A model generated the notes under the pieces. That model was given only the letters and a program-made list of their open reading frames with translations. It did not search any database and was not told where the DNA came from. A DNA stretch of 11,375 nucleotides from Candidatus Rifleibacteriota bacterium. Its GTDB lineage: Bacteria > Muiribacteriota > Ozemobacteria > Ozemobacterales > Ozemobacteraceae. The position numbers were made by a program, and so were the translations under genes. Positions 1 through 5,471 of this stretch are shown here, piece by piece. The DNA lies in NCBI GenBank assembly GCA_028691595.1, contig JAQUZA010000067.1, positions 1 to 11,375 on the forward strand. Reading direction: 5' to 3'. Positions within the stretch are counted from its first letter, which is position 1. The number at the start of each line of letters is the position of its first letter.

Positions 1-1
1 T

Positions 2-592
2 AGTCTCACTCAGGCGCGTTTGTTTCTTGCTGGAGCTCTTTGCGACATTGCCAGGCCAGTGCTTATTACTTTTGATGATGGTTATGAAAGCTTGTACACC
101 TATGCTTTGCCGGTTGCGAAAAAACTAGAAGCACCGATGTCAGTTTTTGTCGTTACGGCCCGTATTGGGCGAAAGCCACAGTTCGCAAGATATCTGAGCG
201 ATAATCAGATCAGGGAGATGTCAGAGTCAGGCTTTTTTGAATTTGGTTCTCATACCCATGATCTTCATACCGAGTCTACGAAAATGTTTGAGGCATTTCG
301 ATCCGGGGCCGATAACCCGATTTTGCGACTTCTCAATCGAGATCTCCGTCTCTCTTCGGCTCGCCTCGAAGGCTTGACCGGCCGGCGACCTGAAGCGATA
401 GCCTGGCCTTACGGGCGATTCAACAGTGAATTTACGGCTATTGCCCGCCATAATGGTTTTAAAATGCACTTTACCAGCGCTGCTGGCTATAATGAACCGG
501 GCAGCAACCCTTATGCTATCAAGCGAATTCCGGTGACCGCACGGGATACAGCTGCCAGTGTGCTAAAAAAAGTTAATCCCGGTATCAGGTGA
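2..592 (+). CDS. Polysaccharide deacetylase (NodB-type, PgaB/IcaB-like), 5' end outside window
   Basis: This is a carbohydrate esterase family 4 enzyme, expected to remove N-acetyl groups from a surface polysaccharide such as poly-N-acetylglucosamine. The metal-binding motifs are visible. Numbering from the TTG at 20, TFDDGY is at residues 17-22 (the Asp pair), SHTHDLH at 77-83 (the H-[ST]-x3-H motif in the form typical of PgaB/IcaB) and AWPYG at 128-132. The frame is open to base 2 with no stop. Relatives carry more sequence before TFDDG, so the true start probably lies upstream and the TTG is not convincing. The stop (590-592) sits inside a terminator hairpin. No neighbouring gene in the window belongs to a polysaccharide synthesis cluster, so the substrate is unknown. 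The fold assignment is secure; the exact specificity is inferred. Confidence 0.88.
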   Translation, partial: SLTQARLFLAGALCDIARPVLITFDDGYESLYTYALPVAKKLEAPMSVFVVTARIGRKPQFARYLSDNQIREMSESGFFEFGSHTHDLHTESTKMFEAFRSGADNPILRLLNRDLRLSSARLEGLTGRRPEAIAWPYGRFNSEFTAIARHNGFKMHFTSAAGYNEPGSNPYAIKRIPVTARDTAASVLKKVNPGIR

Positions 593-611
593 TTTCCCGG
601 GATTAACTTTT
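568..611. terminator. Bidirectional intrinsic terminator between convergent genes
   Basis: A perfect 15-bp inverted repeat, AAAAGTTAATCCCGG (568-582) and CCGGGATTAACTTTT (597-611), encloses a 14-nt loop. The A run before it (565-571) becomes a T tract on the other strand, so the hairpin can stop transcription both of the rightward deacetylase and of the leftward HAMP gene that ends at 639. The left arm lies within the last codons of the deacetylase. Confidence 0.85.
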
Positions 612-638
612 AATTTAATAATGCTTTGTGGCTTTAAT

Positions 639-1265
639 TTAAGCTTCTGCAGTTTCGCTGGTATCTTCGTTGTCTGATTTGCGTTCACGGCGCTCTTTTT
701 CGAGTGTGAATGAATGCAGTGATTCTTCCATTGATTCGACTGATTTCATTACTTCATCGAGCTTGCCAAGGTTGCCGGTGGTTTTGGCGAAGATAATACC
801 GTCGCGAATAGTTGCAACCGATTCTTTGAAGCTGATAACCTTATTGCGTAACCCCATAGTCATTTCATTCATCGAGTCGGCAAGGTCTTTAAGTTCGTCT
901 TTGGGGCGCAGCTTGATGAAGTGGGTCAAATCACCTTCGCCGATGTTGCGAACGACCTTTTCCATGCGGTAGACAGGCCCCGCTATCGTATGCGTCACAA
1001 ATATACAGATGAATGCCACCACAAAGATGCTGATCAGCTCTGCAATAATAACCCCGGGTAGGAGAGCCTGCCCTAACTGCTTGCTGTCAACCGGAAGTTT
1101 GGCTTCTTCAACGAGATTGCTTTCGAGTTTTTCAACAGAAAAGCCGTAGACCAGAGCGCCAACTATGTTAGCGACGATAATGACGATCAGAATAAAAATC
1201 GCGGTCAACCTGCTCTGAAAGCCGGGTTTGATAAAATACTTTTTCCGGCGCCGGATCTGGGACAT
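639..1265 (-). CDS. HAMP-domain inner membrane protein without output domain
   Basis: This is a 208-residue membrane protein with the front half of a chemoreceptor or sensor kinase. Residues 1-19 are basic and cytoplasmic. A first membrane helix spans about 20-42, a short periplasmic loop about 43-69, and a second helix about 70-91. A HAMP domain follows directly (about 90-140), with TIAGPVYRMEK at its start and the typical GEGDL turn and DELKDLADSMNEM second helix. The remaining 65 residues are predicted helical or coiled-coil with a very acidic tail. I see no methyl-accepting hairpin, histidine kinase, GGDEF or phosphatase domain, so it may signal through a partner protein. The start is supported by AGGAGGG 8 nt upstream of ATG. 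It is probably cotranscribed with the gene upstream (32-nt gap). Confidence 0.82.
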   Translation of the reverse strand: MSQIRRRKKYFIKPGFQSRLTAIFILIVIIVANIVGALVYGFSVEKLESNLVEEAKLPVDSKQLGQALLPGVIIAELISIFVVAFICIFVTHTIAGPVYRMEKVVRNIGEGDLTHFIKLRPKDELKDLADSMNEMTMGLRNKVISFKESVATIRDGIIFAKTTGNLGKLDEVMKSVESMEESLHSFTLEKERRERKSDNEDTSETAEA

Positions 1266-1297
1266 GCAGTCACCCTCCTGAAAAACTTTTCTCTAGA

Positions 1298-1708
1298 TTA
1301 TCTCAGCTGAGGTTCTGTTTCAACGGAATCAAAAGAATTTGCCTCAGTATTTGCCGTATCATCGCTTTCGGTGCGCTCAATCTCATCAGTTTCAGATAGC
1401 AGGTCGAGAAACTGAGACTCAGTAAGATCTTCATCCGCCGGTTGTTCTTCCGCGTCTGTCCAGATCAGCTGATCAAAGGTCGCGTCTGCCTGAAAATCGT
1501 CATCGAGCAGCCCCGAATAATCGAACTGCTGACTTTTGCCGACCCGGGTGCGTCTTGGATCAAGGGGTTCACTTATCCCGGCCGGTGTGCCAACGAGCAG
1601 ATCGATGGCATTTCCATCCAGCAGCATATCTGTTGTGGAGGGCGATGCGGCAACAATCGATGGCAGAGTAGCCAGTAGAGCAGACAATATATAAAACCGC
1701 AATTTCAT
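1298..1708 (-). CDS. Secreted acidic protein of unknown function
   Basis: This is a hypothetical protein of about 136 residues that I do not recognise. It opens with a clear Sec signal peptide (MKLRFYILSALLATLPSIVA, cleavage likely near AAS) and continues as a strongly acidic, low-complexity chain rich in Asp, Glu, Thr and Ser, ending in a probably disordered tail. No cysteine or enzymatic motif is visible. I chose ATG at 1706-1708 because GGTGG lies 5 nt upstream. A GTG at 1715-1717 would add three residues before the signal peptide and cannot be excluded. It is the first gene of a leftward pair with the HAMP protein, which suggests, without proof, a periplasmic partner or ligand-side component for that protein. 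Confidence 0.65.
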   Translation of the reverse strand: MKLRFYILSALLATLPSIVAASPSTTDMLLDGNAIDLLVGTPAGISEPLDPRRTRVGKSQQFDYSGLLDDDFQADATFDQLIWTDAEEQPADEDLTESQFLDLLSETDEIERTESDDTANTEANSFDSVETEPQLR

Positions 1709-1748
1709 TATGGCCACCAGTATTTAAAGAGGTATTCTCAACTCAGGC

Positions 1749-1777
1749 ATTATCGACAAAGCTCAGTTTTTGCTTAA
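1749..1777 (-). promoter_or_regulatory. Candidate sigma70-like promoter for the leftward gene pair
   Basis: Read on the minus strand, TTAAGC (1777-1772) is followed after exactly 17 nt by GATAAT (1754-1749), a 5/6 match to the -10 consensus. The -35 box matches only 3/6. Transcription would start near 1742, about 34 nt before the proposed ATG at 1708. The position fits, but the -35 is weak. Confidence 0.35.
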
Positions 1778-1841
1778 CCAAATATCTATGAAATCCACGG
1801 CTGCGCTGGCAAATTATTTATAAATCAGTTAAAATTCGCCC

Positions 1842-2522
1842 ATGAACAAATATTTATTCAGATATGGTTTTGTGAACGGCAAAGAAATTTTCTACCGCAT
1901 TGCCATTACCGGTTCGGTTGATATCACCGCCCCGGGCGGCAGCATGTCAAACCCCGTTAAAATAGATATGTACATCAGCCAGAAAATCATCAGCTGCGAT
2001 GAAGAGCAGGCTGTGGTCAGGGTAAGAATTGATAATGTCGTTGCTGACCCGCGCATGTCAAAAGAACATCTTCCTAAAATTGGCGTAGACTCAATTATGC
2101 AGATAGACAGGGTTGGCAATGTTCGCTGGATGGACGGAGCCGCCGCATGGCAGGGGGCCGAACATTCGATGATGAGATTTCCTGAAGAGCCTCTTGAACC
2201 CGGAGATAGCTGGGTTCAGCAGGTTGAAGATGTTTCGGGTTCAGCTACCCCCTTTCATACCCGTTATCGTTTCAATGGTTTCGATCGAAAAAACCGCCAG
2301 CTGATGGTTTTTGCCACCGAAATGTTCACTGCCCACCCCGATGACCCCGAAAGCGAAAGCATGGGGCGCGGCACCTTCAGTTTCGATCTCGAAGAAAACT
2401 GGATCCACGAGACGAGCAATCGCATCGTTTACAGTTATCGAATTCCTGTTCCAGAAAACCCGGCTCTTAAAATTGAGACAAAAACTACACTCAATATAGA
2501 TATGGAGCGTCTTAAAAAATGA
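1842..2522 (+). CDS. Unrecognised beta-rich protein, first gene of exporter operon
   Basis: This is a 226-residue hypothetical protein. Alternating hydrophobic strands and many turns suggest a mainly beta structure. One recognisable phrase is LEPGDSW at about residues 119-125, seen in some uncharacterised beta-rich exported proteins, but I cannot assign a family. No signal peptide or membrane helix is visible. None can be hidden upstream, because a TAA (1830-1832) closes the frame four codons before the ATG, which is the first possible start. No Shine-Dalgarno sequence precedes it. Its stop overlaps the TolC-like gene start by 4 nt (ATGA), so translation is coupled to the exporter. A role as substrate, accessory factor or regulator of the pump is possible but only inferred from position. 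Confidence 0.7.
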   Translation: MNKYLFRYGFVNGKEIFYRIAITGSVDITAPGGSMSNPVKIDMYISQKIISCDEEQAVVRVRIDNVVADPRMSKEHLPKIGVDSIMQIDRVGNVRWMDGAAAWQGAEHSMMRFPEEPLEPGDSWVQQVEDVSGSATPFHTRYRFNGFDRKNRQLMVFATEMFTAHPDDPESESMGRGTFSFDLEENWIHETSNRIVYSYRIPVPENPALKIETKTTLNIDMERLKK

Positions 2523-4078
2523 ATGTAAGGCTGTCGCTTGTTGTTTTTTGCCTTGTTTTTGGCCTGGGCGTTAATGTGCTTCAGGCTCAGTCTCAGTTCT
2601 TGACAGGCCTGGCCGCAAGCGAAACTGTCGATGCCAATGCCCCGCTCACAATATTTGCCGGCATGGTGGTTTCAGGTAACCGCAATCTATTGGCAACCAT
2701 GCATGATCGCGAGGGTTCAATGTTTGCACGCCACAAGGCACTCGAAGCTTTTTCCCCGCGCTTTTATTACAGTGCCGATAACGCAAAGTCGACCAACAGC
2801 AGCTATAATTCGCTCACCGGTCTTGAAGAAGATTACAGCACCAGGCAACATGGCTATGGTGCCGGGGTTTCGCAGCGAACACCGCTTGGGCAGATCAGTT
2901 ATGATTTTTCGTCGAGTAAAACTGAGTATACCAGCACTCAGACCAGCTATTTTCAGTCGCTCTACCTCGGGGTGCAAAGTGGTCTGCTGCGTAACGATGC
3001 AAAAGTTGATTCGCTAACCCGGCGTATTGCCCACGCTGATTACGAAATGAGCAAGGCACAGGCTGATTCTGTGCTGCTCGATATTCTTTATGGGTCGTTT
3101 CAGGGCCTTTTTAACCGGATGATCGCAGCCAGAAACCATGTTATCAAAGTGCAGAACCTCAGTTTTTATGCCTCACTGGTTGAAGAGGCTGAAGTTAAGC
3201 TGAAAAATGGTATTGGCAGTGAGCTCGATCTTAAGCAGGCCAGTATGCGCATGCAGCAGGCCGAAACGGGCAATGCCGAAACGGGTCTGACGGTTGAGGA
3301 AACTGACCGCCGTCTGGCTGCCCAGCTGGGCAATCTTGCCTGGGACCGCCAGATAGCAAGCTTTGCCCTTGAACCGATTCTTGATGCGATCCCTGAAAAG
3401 CTTGATGCCAAAATTTTTGAAGCCGAAGCGCTTGCCAGTCGCCCTGACTACCAGATGTTTTTAAGCCAGTATAAACAGCACAAGGCTACCTTCGAAAGGG
3501 CGAGGCAGTTGAGCAGACCAGATTTGTCGGCGCGCGCCAGGTGGGGTCGGCAGGGTCGCGGGATTTCGCAGGACAGCGCCGCCGGAATGCCCGATAAAAG
3601 CTGGGATGTTTCGTTAATTTACTCAACCAGTTTTGGGCCCGAGGGCGAAAAACTTGATTTTTCAATGCAGCGCGAAAGGTTGAAAGCTTTTGAGGCCAAA
3701 CTCGCACAAAAGCACGACGACATTAAACTGGCAGTGGCCGATACCCTTGCCAGGCTTGAGTTTCACCGGCGCAACCTTGCCCTGCTGCAGCAATCTATGC
3801 GGCTTTCCGCAGAAGTTCTTGAAGGCCAGCAGCTTAATTTTCAGCTTGGCAAAATTTCACTGCTCGATCTTACACGCTATCAGCAGGAATACGACAATGC
3901 CAGCCTGGCGGTAATTCAGGGCGAGGCCCGCATGATTCTTGAATGGCTGCGTCTGCATTATGAGACCGGTACGCTGGCTCATTTCCTCAATGTTTCGCAA
4001 AAAAAGGGCATCAAGGCTGCAATAATTCCTGTCACCAACGCTCAAGAAGATGTGCAAGAGGTTTCTGGTGATGAATAG
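2519..4078 (+). CDS. TolC-like outer membrane efflux protein
   Basis: This is a 519-residue outer membrane channel of the OEP family, the exit duct of a tripartite exporter. A signal peptide covers residues 1-23 (cleavage after LQA). The family's two structural repeats are marked by matching turn segments: NGIGSELDLKQA at 230-241 and LGKISLLDL at 443-451. Each is followed by a long helix of the periplasmic barrel. The segment between 110 and 160, alternating polar and aromatic residues, fits the outer-membrane beta strands. The length is near that of E. coli TolC (about 490). A GGAG lies 11 nt before the ATG, and the gene overlaps its upstream neighbour by 4 nt and the MFP gene by 8 nt. Its place directly before the adaptors and ABC motor indicates it is dedicated to this pump. 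Confidence 0.9.
   Translation: MNVRLSLVVFCLVFGLGVNVLQAQSQFLTGLAASETVDANAPLTIFAGMVVSGNRNLLATMHDREGSMFARHKALEAFSPRFYYSADNAKSTNSSYNSLTGLEEDYSTRQHGYGAGVSQRTPLGQISYDFSSSKTEYTSTQTSYFQSLYLGVQSGLLRNDAKVDSLTRRIAHADYEMSKAQADSVLLDILYGSFQGLFNRMIAARNHVIKVQNLSFYASLVEEAEVKLKNGIGSELDLKQASMRMQQAETGNAETGLTVEETDRRLAAQLGNLAWDRQIASFALEPILDAIPEKLDAKIFEAEALASRPDYQMFLSQYKQHKATFERARQLSRPDLSARARWGRQGRGISQDSAAGMPDKSWDVSLIYSTSFGPEGEKLDFSMQRERLKAFEAKLAQKHDDIKLAVADTLARLEFHRRNLALLQQSMRLSAEVLEGQQLNFQLGKISLLDLTRYQQEYDNASLAVIQGEARMILEWLRLHYETGTLAHFLNVSQKKGIKAAIIPVTNAQEDVQEVSGDE
4056..4061 (+). promoter_or_regulatory. Ribosome binding site that fixes the MFP start
   Basis: AAGAGG stands 9 nt upstream of the ATG at 4071 and inside the 3' end of the TolC-like gene. 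It favours this start over an in-frame ATG at 4050. The shorter product also has a normal n-region before its lipoprotein signal. Confidence 0.6.
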
Positions 4079-5471
4079 GGTTCTTGTTTTTGCCGTTCTC
4101 GCTCTGCAGGCCGCCATACTGCTGGCTGGTTGTCTGGGTGGGGGTAACGCCTCCGCGACCGGCAAAGCACCTGATTATCATTTTGTTACCGAAACCCGAC
4201 AGCATCGTCTTGATCTGCGCGCAACCCTTAAATCCAGCGATATAAGTGAGGTGGGGCTTAAGCTCGGCCGGGGAAAAATCGACTGGATGGCTGAAGAAGG
4301 CTCTACGGTCGCCTCTGGTGACGTGGTGGTAAGAGTTAACATGGAACCAACCAGAAAACGTATTCGTGACCGTGAGGTAAACCTTGCCGGTGAACTCGAT
4401 CGTATGTATAACCTGCAGCAGGCGGGTCCGGCTGAAATCGTCGCCCTGCAGAAAGTTCTCAAAGAGAAAAGACTTGACCTGCAGCGCGCCGAAAACGATG
4501 ACTGGTGGCTAAAACACCCCAAAAAAGACGATGAAATCTGGAAAATTGAAACGGATCTGCAGATTGCTTCAATTAGTTTTGCCCATGCCCGTAAAATATT
4601 TGATCTGAAGAAGAATGTAACTGAGCGAGGCTTTGATAGCCCTTTCTCGCTGCGAATTGCAGAGATCGAACTGCGTTCGCGCGAAATCGAACATGATTAT
4701 ACCAGTCGCCTTAAAAAACAGTTGCTCGAGCCACCACTTCCAGAAGAAACCGCTAAAATAGAATATCAGAAGCAGGTTGCTTCGGGTGAAATCTGGTTGG
4801 CGGGCAATGAGCTGTTGGCCGCTTCAATTTCGACCCAGATCAAGTCGAATAATCTTGAAGTGATTCTTGAGCGCATCAGATCAAGATTGCGTGAAGATGA
4901 AAACACACTCCAGGAATCAGTTCTCAAGACCCCTCGCGCTGGAATTGTCATTCACCCGATTCTGTGGGGGCACTACCGTTTTGTTCCGGGCTCAGACGCA
5001 TGGCAGGGTGTCAGTATCGTTCAGGTAATCGGAAATGGTGGCTACTTCCTTGAGTCTCTGGCCGATGAAGCCGATGCCAACATGCTGGTTGAGAAAGCCT
5101 CGGCGACCATAGTTTTTGATGGTATGCCTGAACGTAGTTTTACCGGCGAAGTCACCAGCATCAGTAAGGCCCCGCGCCGGATACGTGGCAAACAGGACAG
5201 CGCCGTGCGCTTTTTCCCTGTCACTATCAATGTGAATGCCTCTGAGAGTTTGATGGTCGGCAGCAAGGCCACAGTAAGCGTCATTCTCTCAGAAAAACAT
5301 GGCGTTTTTGTACCACGTGATGCTCTTAAAACCAGCAACGGCAAGGATGAAATTCTTCTAAAAACAGCCTTTGGAGTTTCAGCACACCAGGCTGAAGTTG
5401 AAGATTTCAACCATGACTGGCTGATCTGGAAAAACGCCCCGGTCGCAGAAGGAACGCTGCTATACCCATGA
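4071..5471 (+). CDS. Lipoprotein membrane fusion protein (single-module MFP)
   Basis: This is a 466-residue periplasmic adaptor of the HlyD/MacA/RND-MFP superfamily, linking the inner-membrane pump to the TolC-like channel. The N-terminus is a signal-peptidase-II signal with lipobox LAGC (lipidated Cys21). A first lipoyl half includes EEGSTVASGD (75-84). A long helical hairpin follows (about 90-283), with its tip at RGFDS (186-190). The second lipoyl half starts at LKTPRAGIVI (285-294), where most relatives have a variant of APADG. Beta-barrel and membrane-proximal regions follow to the end, including VFVPRDALKT (412-421). No cysteine other than Cys21 is seen. The stop overlaps the next gene by ATGA. 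The hairpin is much longer than I recall for MacA and nearer to HlyD-type adaptors. Confidence 0.87.
   Translation: MNRVLVFAVLALQAAILLAGCLGGGNASATGKAPDYHFVTETRQHRLDLRATLKSSDISEVGLKLGRGKIDWMAEEGSTVASGDVVVRVNMEPTRKRIRDREVNLAGELDRMYNLQQAGPAEIVALQKVLKEKRLDLQRAENDDWWLKHPKKDDEIWKIETDLQIASISFAHARKIFDLKKNVTERGFDSPFSLRIAEIELRSREIEHDYTSRLKKQLLEPPLPEETAKIEYQKQVASGEIWLAGNELLAASISTQIKSNNLEVILERIRSRLREDENTLQESVLKTPRAGIVIHPILWGHYRFVPGSDAWQGVSIVQVIGNGGYFLESLADEADANMLVEKASATIVFDGMPERSFTGEVTSISKAPRRIRGKQDSAVRFFPVTINVNASESLMVGSKATVSVILSEKHGVFVPRDALKTSNGKDEILLKTAFGVSAHQAEVEDFNHDWLIWKNAPVAEGTLLYP

Noticed and set aside
1819..1825. TATAAAT before the operon's first gene as a -10 box
   Set aside because: No acceptable -35 is found at the right spacing, and AT-rich matches are common in this intergenic region.
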